Source: Subdoligranulum sp.
GTDB lineage: Bacteria; Bacillota; Clostridia; Oscillospirales; Ruminococcaceae
Direction of reading: 5' to 3'
Assembly: GCA_004555405.1 (NCBI GenBank)
Contig: SFIE01000013.1
Location: 1-64,000, forward strand
DNA length: 64,000 nt
Made by a program: the position numbers and the translations under genes. This document shows positions 1-7,491 of this stretch, piece after piece (the first letter of the stretch is position 1; every line of letters begins with the position of its first letter). The notes beneath the pieces are model-generated. The model made no database searches, was not told the DNA's origin, and saw only the letters and a program-made list of their open reading frames with translations.

Positions 1-90
1 GTTGACAAATTTGGTTGACAAGATTTTAGCGTACTGTCGTTATATATAATATATGTCAACCAAGTCAACCGAATTTGTCAACTGAATATG
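1..90. repeat. Left GTTGAC iteron / AT-rich block
   Basis: GTTGAC repeats (two in the first 20 bases, then inverted GTCAACC copies at 55-61, 64-70 and near 77) surround an AT-rich stretch TATATATAATATAT at 41-54. Positions 37-70 are identical, in inverted orientation, to 14607-14640, and the flanking 22-nt GTTGAC pair also recurs with the same 14-nt spacer. Each copy points toward the nearest downstream gene: the amidoligase here, VRR-NUC there. It could be a replication origin or a shared operator/promoter. The window edge may cut off more iterons. Confidence 0.7.
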
Positions 91-138
91 GGCCCTTTCC
101 GGGTGCCCTCGTGGCCTGTAAATCATGCAAAAATTTGA

Positions 139-225
139 ACAATAGCCTCCCCCAAAGTTTGGCTACTTTAGCTACTTGTATTTCGTGCACACAAGAGCGA
201 ACATACAGACACGCAAAGGAACACA
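139..225 (+). promoter_or_regulatory. Leader repeat copy 1, upstream of amidoligase
   Basis: This leader resembles 1245-1330 upstream of the next gene. Shared blocks include CAATAGC, CCAAAGTTTGG or CCAAGTTTGG, TTAGC, and GAGC-AACATACAGACA followed by AACACA. Two copies in front of two co-oriented genes suggest a shared untranslated regulatory element. Its mechanism is unknown. The hairpin seen in copy 2 is not obvious here. Confidence 0.5.
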
Positions 226-255
226 GCTAAATGAAATTTTGGAGGATGAGTGACT

Positions 256-1236
256 ATGACGACTATGCTGGATCAGCGTTACGGCGTTGAAGTCGAAATG
301 TACCACATTTCTCGTGCGAAAGCCGCGCAGGTCGTGCGAGATACGCTCGCGGAGCTCACTGGACAGCCTTGGCTGGCGAGTTTCCCCGGCTTGCACCTCG
401 ATGAGCGCAAAATCACCCCTAAGAACGAGCCCGCCACCATGTACAACACCTGGAAGATCGAGAGCGACTCCTCTATCCGGGCCGGCTCTCGTGAAGAGCA
501 GACCGAGCTGGTATCTCCGGTACTGACCTGGGCAGACATGCCAACCTTGCAGAGCATCGTTCGTGCGCTCCGGGCGGCCGGAGCTCGCAGTGATCCGGCG
601 CATTCCTGCGGCGTACATGTGCATGTTGACGCGCCTACCCACACCGCGCAGTCGCTGCGGACCCTCACAAACATCATGGCGAGCCACGAACAGCTGCTGA
701 TGGCGGCTACCGGATTTTCGCAGAGCCGCTTGACTTGGTGCTCCCCTGTGAACACCTCGTTCCTGCTCGCCGTAAACGCCCGCAAGCCTGCCACCATGGA
801 CGAGCTGCGGCGCATTTGGTATCGCTCCCATGGCTGCTCCGGTAGCACGCATTATGATGGCAGCCGCTACCATATGCTGAACCTGCACAGCTACTTTGAG
901 GGGAAAGGCCTTGAATTTCGGCTGTTCCAGTTTGATGACTACAATCCTGCCGCCCCGCGAGGACACCGTGGCGGGCTGCACGCTGGCCAGCTGAAGGCGT
1001 ATGTACAGCTCTGCTTGGGGCTGAGCTATCGGGCCCTGACCACAAAGTCTGCCTCCTATAAGCCGCTGCAAAGCGAAAACCAAAAGTACACCATGCGCTG
1101 CTGGCTGCTGCGGCTTGGGTTTATAGGCAGTGAATTTGCCACCGCTCGCGAGCTGTATCTGCGGCGGCTGCCCGGCGACAGCGCTTGGCGGCACGGCCGT
1201 CCCGAAAAGACGGAAGCCACCGAAACGCCCGCTTAG
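256..1236 (+). CDS. Amidoligase (COOH-NH2 ligase, phage type)
   Basis: Belongs by motif to the ATP-dependent amidoligase family related to glutamine synthetase, which joins carboxyl and amino groups. The YGVEVEM strand is at the N-terminus, followed by K-ESDSSI, ELVSPVL, CGVHVHVDA and HMLNLHSYF-GKGLEFRLF, which are the metal and ATP-binding strands of this fold. About 326 aa. The start is the ATG at 256, 10 nt after GGAGG at 241-245; a GTG at 250 is too close. It heads a rightward cassette with a gamma-glutamylcyclotransferase, a gene pairing known for phage amidoligases and taken to mean synthesis and removal of an isopeptide or gamma-glutamyl modification. The substrate is unknown. Confidence 0.82.
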   Translation: MTTMLDQRYGVEVEMYHISRAKAAQVVRDTLAELTGQPWLASFPGLHLDERKITPKNEPATMYNTWKIESDSSIRAGSREEQTELVSPVLTWADMPTLQSIVRALRAAGARSDPAHSCGVHVHVDAPTHTAQSLRTLTNIMASHEQLLMAATGFSQSRLTWCSPVNTSFLLAVNARKPATMDELRRIWYRSHGCSGSTHYDGSRYHMLNLHSYFEGKGLEFRLFQFDDYNPAAPRGHRGGLHAGQLKAYVQLCLGLSYRALTTKSASYKPLQSENQKYTMRCWLLRLGFIGSEFATARELYLRRLPGDSAWRHGRPEKTEATETPA

Positions 1237-1244
1237 CAACTTAC

Positions 1245-1330
1245 ACAATAGCAAGGCGCCAAGTTTGGACAGCTTAGCGCCTTGCACACATTTTCAATCA
1301 GAGCTAACATACAGACATTCCAAAAACACA
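1245..1330 (+). promoter_or_regulatory. Leader repeat copy 2 with hairpin
   Basis: Second copy of the leader at 139-225. It contains a perfect 9-bp stem, GCAAGGCGC (1251-1259) with GCGCCTTGC (1277-1285), whose loop carries the shared AAGTTTGG. No T-run follows, so it is not a plain terminator. It may be a protein-binding or processing hairpin between the amidoligase and the next small gene. Confidence 0.45.
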
Positions 1331-1345
1331 CGGAGGTAAATCAAA

Positions 1346-1567
1346 ATGAAAAGAAAGACCTATGAAAAGAAACTTCGCAACTTCTGCTATCAGGTAAACC
1401 AGCTCACCTCCTCGCGCCATATGCGTGACTTTCGCCCTGGCCGCCCTGAATTCGGGGTTATCCCTGAACATGGAAAGTACGCAGGTGTGCCCCTCGTGTC
1501 CTACCAGCAGATGTGGGACTCGATCGTGGAGTGCATGAAAGGCACTCCTTTCGAGGGTAAAATCTAA
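1346..1567 (+). CDS. Small protein of unknown function (73 aa)
   Basis: I do not recognise this 73-residue protein. It has a good ribosome binding site (GGAGG about 9 nt before the ATG) and sits between the amidoligase and the gamma-glutamylcyclotransferase on the same strand, so it is probably a real cassette member. The N-terminus is basic (MKRKTYEKKLRNF). The rest is mixed, with no membrane segment or cysteine cluster. Its own copy of the duplicated leader lies just upstream, which suggests it can be regulated separately. Confidence 0.6.
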   Translation: MKRKTYEKKLRNFCYQVNQLTSSRHMRDFRPGRPEFGVIPEHGKYAGVPLVSYQQMWDSIVECMKGTPFEGKI

Positions 1568-1646
1568 GCCGAAACGCTCTTAGCAGAGCGTCCGCCGGGG
1601 ACGGCCTCCCGGCGCTGATGATGGCAGGCCGAAAGGAGATTTTAAA

Positions 1647-1867
1647 ATGAAACTGGTTTATACCGCCACCCGTGATGCCTATGGCCTCGAGGATATCTGC
1701 TGCACAATGACCGCGTGCGAATTGATCCACCTGCTGCAGAACTACGACGAATCCACCCCGGTGGTGCTCAGCTTCGACAACGGCTACACTTACGGGGGGG
1801 GGGGCTTACGGAGCGCGGGTTCGAGGAAGTCTGGGATGAAGAGGGGGATTCCGAAAATGCAGACTAA
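1647..1867 (+). pseudogene. Small protein interrupted by an 11-G tract
   Basis: Unknown protein starting MKLVYTATRDAYGLEDICC, preceded by AAAGGAG. At 1794-1804 there are eleven consecutive Gs. With 9 or 12 Gs the frame would continue as LTERGFEEVWDEEGDSENAD and stop at 1865-1867, overlapping the ATG of the next gene at 1857, a normal operon overlap. With 11 Gs, as here, the frame shifts and runs directly into the gamma-glutamylcyclotransferase, giving a 228-residue fusion. Either the tract is slippage-prone (phase variation) or the base count is a sequencing error. Function not recognised. Confidence 0.55.
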
Positions 1868-2333
1868 AAAAATCTACCTGGCTTACGGGTCTAACCTCAA
1901 TCTCGCGCAGATGCGTCACCGCTGCCCGGATGCCCGGCTGCTTGGATACACCTATCTGCCCAACACCCGGCTGGTATTTCGCGGGTCTAAAACGGGCAGC
2001 TACCTCTCCATCGAGCCTGCGCTGGAGGGCGAGCCTCGGCAGGTTCCCTGCGGGGTATTCGCCATCAGCAAGCGCGACGAGCAGGCGCTGGACCTGTACG
2101 AAGGCTACCCGAGCTTCTACTACAAGCAGGAATACACCGACCTGCCGCTCTATCTGCTGGGGCACGGCACCGCGCAGCCGCACCACTTTTCCGGGTTTGC
2201 CTATCAACTGCCGGTGGATCACCCCCTTGGCAAGCCCGCCCGATGGTATATGGCGACCTGCCGCGAGGGCTACCGCAACTTCGGCTTTGACACGGCCGTG
2301 CTGGATCAAGCGCTGCAGGACAGCGACAAATAA
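1857..2333 (+). CDS. Gamma-glutamylcyclotransferase (AIG2/GGCT-like)
   Basis: A 158-residue protein of the GGCT/AIG2 fold, which cleaves gamma-glutamyl amides to 5-oxoproline. It starts MQTKKIYLAYGSNLNLAQM with the substrate-binding YGSN loop. The likely catalytic acid lies in DLYEGYPSFY near the middle, and the YMATCREGYRNFGFD C-terminus is typical of the bacterial group. The internal ATG at 1857 matches the normal N-terminus of the family; the longer reading from 1647 arises only through the G-tract. Next to an amidoligase it probably removes or recycles the ligase product. It is the last gene before a strong bidirectional terminator. Confidence 0.8.
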   Translation: MQTKKIYLAYGSNLNLAQMRHRCPDARLLGYTYLPNTRLVFRGSKTGSYLSIEPALEGEPRQVPCGVFAISKRDEQALDLYEGYPSFYYKQEYTDLPLYLLGHGTAQPHHFSGFAYQLPVDHPLGKPARWYMATCREGYRNFGFDTAVLDQALQDSDK

Positions 2334-2340
2334 ACAAAAG

Positions 2341-2370
2341 AAGCCCGGAGCGATAAACGCTCCGGGCTTT
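2341..2370. terminator. Bidirectional terminator between converging cassettes
   Basis: A 12-bp GC-rich stem AAGCCCGGAGCG / CGCTCCGGGCTT has a 5-nt loop. T-rich sequence follows on the minus side and a short TTT on the plus side. It lies 7 nt after the cyclotransferase stop and 10 nt from the convergent end of the DUF4926-like gene, so it separates the rightward cassette from the leftward late transcript. Confidence 0.85.
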
Positions 2371-2379
2371 CGTGCCGTT

Positions 2380-2568
2380 TTAAGCTTGATGTGGGTCACG
2401 CCATTCTACGCTACTAATATCCGCAGCTAAGGCGACATCGACGGTTTCTTGTTCGTTATCATCTACAAGGTACGCTTCGCCGGGGCGGAGAACTTCTACA
2501 ATGGTTACGATGGCACCGGTTTTCAGCTTTACCACATCAAATGCCCTTAAAGCCGAGAAATCAATCAT
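2380..2568 (-). CDS. DUF4926-like putative immunity protein
   Basis: A 62-residue protein with the small beta-barrel pattern of DUF4926: FDVVKLKTGAIVTIVEVL, then GEAYLVDD. Proteins of this type often stand next to DUF6883 genes. Here the ATG at 2568 begins 1 nt after the stop of the DUF6883-like frame (TAGTATG), which indicates tight translational coupling. I infer an immunity role for the putative toxin domain attached to the minor capsid protein. The family assignment is from pattern memory, not a search. Confidence 0.55.
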   Translation of the reverse strand: MIDFSALRAFDVVKLKTGAIVTIVEVLRPGEAYLVDDNEQETVDVALAADISSVEWRDPHQA

Positions 2569-2569
2569 A

Positions 2570-2959
2570 CTACTTGCCTTTCTTTTTGAAGGTGTGAGGG
2601 TACACGCTTGTCAATCTGGGCGCATCTTCGGTGTGCTCGATGATCCATGCGGTTTTTATGGTTGCCCATTTTCCGTTTGGCCCATGTAAAAGCATCGGCA
2701 CCTCATATCGTGCACCGTATGAAGTTAGCCCTTTGTCAATGGCCGCCCACTTGCTCAGGTTCTCGTGGATGGCTTTTATGAGCTCATCAGCGTTTTCCTG
2801 AGTATACCCCAGCTTGGCTTTGAAAGCAACAGCCTTATTCCCACCGACCGGGTGATCCTCGTTAAGGGCATAGCTATAAATCTTCTCGTGTGATATATAG
2901 GCGTGCTGCCAGTCGGTAAGCGGGGCGCGGTCGCCAATGGCGGCGTACTCGGCGCGGAA
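2570..2959 (-). pseudogene. DUF6883-like C-terminal domain behind an amber codon
   Basis: Directly downstream and in frame with the minor capsid gene, 129 codons remain open after a single TAG (2960-2962) until a second TAG at 2570-2572. The translation contains HPVGGNKAVAFKAKLGY, SYGARYEVPMLLHGPNGKW and PRLTSVYP, a good match to my memory of the DUF6883 core. No ATG, GTG or TTG precedes the conserved core, so it could be made only by readthrough or after reversion. The sequence around the stop reads VSWQ-stop-FRAEYAAIG, consistent with a CAG-to-TAG change. Likely once a MuF-type capsid-toxin fusion. Confidence 0.65.
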
Positions 2960-4198
2960 CTATTGCCATGAAACTGGAGCCTGCTCCACCCGCGCTGCCC
3001 ACACGGCCCGGCCTGCTTCGCTGCGGCTAAACCCAGGCACGGTTTCGCGCAGCTGCTGCTTATGCCGTCCGGTCTGCTGCAGGAAGTCGGCCAGCTTCGC
3101 TCTGGAGGCGGCTAAGCGCTCCGCAGCGCTGTGTTTGAGGCTCGGCTGGCCCGTTTCCTCAGCCAGCAGGTACTCGCGCTTCCAGCGCCGGATTTGCCTC
3201 TCTAAGGCGCGCTGGCGCTGATCACACTGCTCCTCGGTCAGCATTTTGCCATTGTAGGGGAATTTAGCCGCATTGTACTCGGCCAGCATCTCCTGTGTGT
3301 AGGCGGGCTTGCTGATTCCGGGCCAGAACGGGTGCCAGTTATGACGGCAGTTTGCACCGCAGAACCCCTGCACATGGCCGTATCCGATATCCTGAAGGCT
3401 CAGGTATCCGGGTGCGCCGGAGAGGCTGACGATTTTGCCCTGCCACCAGCTGTGGTTGGTAAAGTCTTGCCTGCCGTCACCGGTGCGCGCTCCCCCATGG
3501 GCGCTCAGCTCCATGGTGTCCACACCCATCTCTTGTGCATTGTGGATGCTGATATCGACTGCCGTTTGGTTGATGCCGGTGCGCATGGCACGCAGAATGA
3601 CGGTTTCCAGCTTGTCCACATGCCCGCTCGGGTATGTAATTCCATCCACTCCCTCGGCCGCAAGCTCCTTGATCCCCCGCCGCACTACCTCGTCTTGGCT
3701 ATACACGCCGGTGGCGGCACCCATGTGTGCGCTGTCAAGAATCCGGCCCAGCTGCGCTTGTACTGTGGTGCTTAGATTTTGATTGCCCATCAGTGCGCGG
3801 GTCTGGGTGAGATTATACAGCGTGTTCATGGTGCGCCGATATCCGCTCTGCGCGATCTGCTGAGCTACCGCGCTATCCCCGATTCGCGAGTTTGGCTGCT
3901 GCCCGGCGGCTCTGGCCTCATTGGCATCCGCCTCATCGGCAGCGATCATAGCCTGCCCAAAAACCACCGCGACCATCGGTGCCGCGTTTGACATCAGCTG
4001 CTCCATACGAGCGGCCATCTCTTTTCGAGTCGCCCCCAGTGCCTTTGCGCGCTCGGTTTGCCATGCCACGCCTGCTGGCAGCGAGTAGTCGGCTTTCGCG
4101 ATCTGCTTCGCGCAGCTCAGCAGCAGGCTGGTTTCCAACTCGTCAAAGGCAGCCCTTGCACGCTGCGCGTAGTCCTCTACCTGCCTCGGCGTGAGCAT
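2960..4198 (-). CDS. Phage minor capsid protein (Phage_min_cap2 family)
   Basis: A 412-residue head protein located right after the portal gene, the usual place for MuF/gp7-like proteins that enter the capsid. The N-terminal half is helical. The C-terminal half shows the family signature THE-HGGARTGDGRQDF region, SLQDIGYGHVQGFCGANCRHNW and WPGISKPAY, followed by a basic coiled region ending at VSWQ. The start ATG at 4198 abuts the portal stop at 4199. The reading frame continues after the amber stop into a DUF6883-like domain, so the deposited protein may be a truncated form of a longer fusion. Confidence 0.85.
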   Translation of the reverse strand: MLTPRQVEDYAQRARAAFDELETSLLLSCAKQIAKADYSLPAGVAWQTERAKALGATRKEMAARMEQLMSNAAPMVAVVFGQAMIAADEADANEARAAGQQPNSRIGDSAVAQQIAQSGYRRTMNTLYNLTQTRALMGNQNLSTTVQAQLGRILDSAHMGAATGVYSQDEVVRRGIKELAAEGVDGITYPSGHVDKLETVILRAMRTGINQTAVDISIHNAQEMGVDTMELSAHGGARTGDGRQDFTNHSWWQGKIVSLSGAPGYLSLQDIGYGHVQGFCGANCRHNWHPFWPGISKPAYTQEMLAEYNAAKFPYNGKMLTEEQCDQRQRALERQIRRWKREYLLAEETGQPSLKHSAAERLAASRAKLADFLQQTGRHKQQLRETVPGFSRSEAGRAVWAARVEQAPVSWQ

Positions 4199-5827
4199 TT
4201 AAGGCCTGCCTTTCTTCAGCGGGCCCTGCCTGCCCCGCTGGCTGCCGTTAGGCTTGCCCGTGGTCTGTTTCCCTGCAGGCGCATTAGGTGCGCTCTGAGG
4301 GGCCGCCTGCTGCGTCAGAACGCCTTGCAGAACATCCTGTGCTACGGCCTCCTGCTGAATTGCAGCCACCGCAGCCGCTGCGGTTTCCTCGTCCTCCCCA
4401 TAGAAGTGCTGGCGGTACTCTGCTTTGCTTCGCAGCCCGAGCTGCAGCTCTGCCTGCCACTGGCTCATCTCGGTGAGCCTGTCTACGATGATGGAATCGT
4501 CCCAATGGAAGCTGATCTGCATCTTGCCGGATGCAGGAGGCGCGCTATCCACTTGGTCTGCCCAGAAATCGAGTGCATCGATCAGCCCTCGCAGGGCATC
4601 CTCCAGCGCTGCCTGCAAGTCGCTCACCGTGGCATACAGCTTTTGTTTACTGCTCATGATTTCGGTGGCGGTCTTTTCGAGATCTGACACCTGCGACAGT
4701 ACGCCATAGCTTAGACCGACCTTTTGCTCCACATGGCGCAGGTACTGGTTCAGCCCGCTCAGATAGTTGCCATCGCGCAGGGAGGGTGCAAACACTTGGT
4801 AAAAGGTGCCCCCGTCGGCGATTCCGGTATCGATATTCAGCCCTCGGAAGAGGCGCTGCGTATGCTCCGGCATGGTTTTATCCAAAGCCTTAGCAGGCAC
4901 ACCAAACCGGCGCAGGGCCTCGCTATCGGTCAGCGCCTGCCCGTTTTCCCCCAGCGGCTTGAGGTACTGATCGTCGATATCCACGCCAAGCTCGCCGCCC
5001 TCGTACTCCCAGTCGAGGCGTGAAAACTGCACATCCGCATCGATAATCTGCGGAATGGCCGGGGCGAACATGGCGGCTCCCAGCTCGCTGCTGGGGTCCA
5101 CCGTATTTACGATGGGTGTAACAAAATAACCGATCGGGAGCTTTTCCAACCCGGGCAGATAGGCGATTGGCTCGATGTTCTGCCACTCGGGGCGAACCTG
5201 CAGCGTAACCGGCGCGCCGAGGCTGTCTTTGCTGGAGCTCTCATATGCGAGGTTGATCACCTGCACACAGGGGAACTCCCGTGCAGGCTGCACGCCCATC
5301 TTACGCACACGCTCCAGCTCTTTGGGGTGGTAGTCGTTTGCGCTGGTCAGCACATGGAGCCATTCCAAGCGGCTGTACACCGTCTGGTTTGTGCGGATCT
5401 GGTTGATGAACACGGCCTCGGTGAGGTCACCGTTGCAGTTGATAGACACCGGGTAAATACAGTCCGCCGGGGTAAAGGCCACCCCGATGTCGTTGCCGTC
5501 TTGGTAGGGCTTCCACGCACCACTGCCCAGCGCCAGTGCTACTGCCAGAATCCTGCGCCTGCGCGGGCTAAGTACTTTTTGCAGCTTGTGGTCGATCCAT
5601 TCTGCGCGTGGGCTGCCGTCCACATGGGCTTCCAATTCCAGCGTGGTCAGGCGAGCCAGCTCTGCGCAGATTGCGGCGGGCAGCCCCATCGTCTTTGTGT
5701 CAGGGTTATGGTCGAGCGCCTGCCCCTGAATCGCTGCTGCGTACCACTCGGTCAGCGCTTTTTGCTGGGCATCGGTGAACAAGGTTTTGACGCCCAGCTC
5801 GGCCTCGATGTTGTTAAAATCAATCAT
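4199..5827 (-). CDS. Phage portal protein (SPP1 gp6-like)
   Basis: A 542-residue portal subunit forms the dodecameric channel through which DNA is packaged. Position between TerL and the minor capsid gene, size, and the stretch with EQKVGLSYGVLSQVSDLEKTATEIMSSKQKL (long helical stem and tunnel region, split over about residues 395-425) support this. The C-terminus is Ala/Gln-rich then basic (KKGRP). The start ATG at 5827 (MIDFNNIEAELG) overlaps the TerL stop as ATGA. A longer in-frame extension upstream lies inside TerL and is rejected. Confidence 0.88.
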   Translation of the reverse strand: MIDFNNIEAELGVKTLFTDAQQKALTEWYAAAIQGQALDHNPDTKTMGLPAAICAELARLTTLELEAHVDGSPRAEWIDHKLQKVLSPRRRRILAVALALGSGAWKPYQDGNDIGVAFTPADCIYPVSINCNGDLTEAVFINQIRTNQTVYSRLEWLHVLTSANDYHPKELERVRKMGVQPAREFPCVQVINLAYESSSKDSLGAPVTLQVRPEWQNIEPIAYLPGLEKLPIGYFVTPIVNTVDPSSELGAAMFAPAIPQIIDADVQFSRLDWEYEGGELGVDIDDQYLKPLGENGQALTDSEALRRFGVPAKALDKTMPEHTQRLFRGLNIDTGIADGGTFYQVFAPSLRDGNYLSGLNQYLRHVEQKVGLSYGVLSQVSDLEKTATEIMSSKQKLYATVSDLQAALEDALRGLIDALDFWADQVDSAPPASGKMQISFHWDDSIIVDRLTEMSQWQAELQLGLRSKAEYRQHFYGEDEETAAAAVAAIQQEAVAQDVLQGVLTQQAAPQSAPNAPAGKQTTGKPNGSQRGRQGPLKKGRP

Positions 5828-7119
5828 GCGTTGTGCAGCCCTCGTTTCTGCCAGACCGGCTCCATCGCGTATCGCACCATGTCGATGCTGTGGTTGTCGG
5901 AGTCGATGTAGGTATTTTGAACTTCCTGTGTTTTCTTGTCGATCGGGTATTCGTATTCGCTGAATTCCCGAGCCGTAAAGGGACACCGCTCGGGGTCTAT
6001 CACGATTTTCGTGCGGCTTTGCAGCCACTTCATGCCATCTGTCACACTGGTACCGCCGTGTGCGGAGTATTTGTGACACCCTCGAATCCGATAGCCCAGA
6101 TCGTGAAGGGTGGCTATGCTCTTGTTACCTGCGCTGTCTGCGATGATTTCTTTGTTTTTCCACGGCTCCAGCACCTTAGCCAGCACCTCGTCCTTTTCGC
6201 GGGTAGCTCTGTGCTCGGCGAAAATGTACAGCGTTCGCTTTGGGTTGCTGTAGGCCATTTCCCCGAAGTGGTTAGGATCCGGGTACCAGCCCCAGTCAAG
6301 GCCACAGTAGGTGCGGTCAAACTGTGCGATTTCCTCGCGCGTGATGGGGCGCAGCTCGATGTTGTCAAACACCTGTGTGCCGCAACCCACCACCTCGCCC
6401 AAATACTCGTGCGCATAGGCGGTCGGATCCCGCTGCCGCAGCACCTCTGCCTCGTCAAAGAACTTCGGGCCCAACCATTCGGGCGGGGTTGTCAGATAGG
6501 TTGTGTGGTGGCAGAACTGCCGGGGTTTTGGCTCTCGCTTGTAACGATTTACCCAATGGCGGGCCATCGCCGGGGAGTTGAAGGTCTTGAAGGAAAAGGC
6601 AAAAGGGCCGCCACGAAACACAGACTGCTCTACATTTCGGATTTCGTCCGGGCCATCGTACTGGTCGAACTCCTCAAAGTGACAGGTACCGAAGTAGCCA
6701 AACGGCGCAGCCAGCGATTTTAGCTTACCGGGATCGTCCAAGCCGTAGAACTGGATGGTCTGCCCTGTCGGGGTGTACTCCAGCATATAAGGTTTCTTAG
6801 TCTGCCGCCACAAATGGCGCAGGCCCATGCGCTCGATCACTCGGTTGTACTCAGGCCAGACCGAAGTCACGATAGTGTTGGCGACCTTACGCAGCACAAT
6901 GCCGTGGATATCGGGCACACGCATGATCAGCAGAATGTGCTCGGTAGCGGCGAATGTGCTTTTCAACGAGCCTCGCCCGCCGTCGCCCAGATATTCGGTG
7001 TAATCCCCGCTCCAGATGGCGGTGTGCGCGGCGTAGTATTCAGGAATGATCAGGCTGCTCAGCCTCACCTGCGGGCTTGTCAGCGGCAGGCTTCGGCGGT
7101 TGCGTTGCTGGTATGTCAT
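5824..7119 (-). CDS. Terminase large subunit
   Basis: A 431-residue packaging motor. The N-terminal ATPase has a deviant Walker A, GDGGRGSLKST (about residues 45-55), and an acidic Walker B region near CHFEEFDQ. The C-terminal RNase H-like nuclease has the acidic clusters DWGWYPDP, IADSAGN and DNHSIDMVRYAME. The gene overlaps the small subunit by 80 nt and the portal by 4 nt, as in a compact leftward late operon. Its length is normal for the phage terminase_6/PBSX-like group. Confidence 0.92.
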   Translation of the reverse strand: MTYQQRNRRSLPLTSPQVRLSSLIIPEYYAAHTAIWSGDYTEYLGDGGRGSLKSTFAATEHILLIMRVPDIHGIVLRKVANTIVTSVWPEYNRVIERMGLRHLWRQTKKPYMLEYTPTGQTIQFYGLDDPGKLKSLAAPFGYFGTCHFEEFDQYDGPDEIRNVEQSVFRGGPFAFSFKTFNSPAMARHWVNRYKREPKPRQFCHHTTYLTTPPEWLGPKFFDEAEVLRQRDPTAYAHEYLGEVVGCGTQVFDNIELRPITREEIAQFDRTYCGLDWGWYPDPNHFGEMAYSNPKRTLYIFAEHRATREKDEVLAKVLEPWKNKEIIADSAGNKSIATLHDLGYRIRGCHKYSAHGGTSVTDGMKWLQSRTKIVIDPERCPFTAREFSEYEYPIDKKTQEVQNTYIDSDNHSIDMVRYAMEPVWQKRGLHNA

Positions 7120-7480
7120 CGATAAAGACTACCTTTCCGGACACGCCTCGCAGCTCGGGGTGCTCGCTCCAGTGCTGCGGGTCTTTGTTTTTGAGATAAA
7201 AAATCATAGCGGCATTGTCGCCGCTCATGGCTTTCTGGAAGAGCGCGTTTTCCACCGCCGCCAGAGAGGCCTCTACGCCGTTCTGCAGCGCGCGCCCAAT
7301 GGTGGTAGGGTAGTTTTTTATCCACCGACGCAGGGTGCGCTCTGAGAGTTCCGTGCCCCTCACGCGGTGCATTTCTTTCACGATCTCGGTTTGGGACAGC
7401 CCGTTTTGGGCCCAGCGCTGAAGCAGCAGCAGGCCGGACGGATCCACCCAATCCTCGGGGTGTGGCCTTTTTCTCGGCAT
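7040..7480 (-). CDS. Terminase small subunit
   Basis: A 146-residue DNA-recognition subunit. The N-terminus carries a helix-turn-helix (NGLSQTEIVKEMHRVRGTELSERTLRRWIKNYP), described here in two parts around residues 25-58. It is followed by an oligomerisation helix and the KNKDPQHWSE motif common in this family. The start at 7480 (MPRKRPHPEDW) follows a GGGGGAG ribosome site. The C-terminus is proline/alanine-rich and overlaps TerL. The order TerS-TerL-portal is standard. Confidence 0.85.
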   Translation of the reverse strand: MPRKRPHPEDWVDPSGLLLLQRWAQNGLSQTEIVKEMHRVRGTELSERTLRRWIKNYPTTIGRALQNGVEASLAAVENALFQKAMSGDNAAMIFYLKNKDPQHWSEHPELRGVSGKVVFIDDIPATQPPKPAADKPAGEAEQPDHS

Positions 7481-7491
7481 AAAGCTCCCCC

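Noticed and set aside
15-50. Simple sigma-A promoter formed by TTGACA (15-20) and TATAAT (45-50)
   Set aside because: The spacer is 24 nt, too long for a normal promoter; the iteron arrangement explains the sequence better.
172-1287. 371-codon minus-strand frame across the amidoligase
   Set aside because: It is antisense to a protein with clear family motifs and has a low-quality composition.
1647-2333. One 228-residue protein covering both cassette genes
   Set aside because: It exists only because of the 11-G tract; the internal ATG at 1857 gives the normal cyclotransferase N-terminus, and the other frame gives a sensible end for the first gene.
2960-2962. Amber (TAG) recoding by the phage to explain the split capsid gene
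   Set aside because: TAG is an ordinary stop for DUF4417 at 11665 and at the end of the DUF6883 frame at 2570, and no suppressor tRNA is visible in the window.
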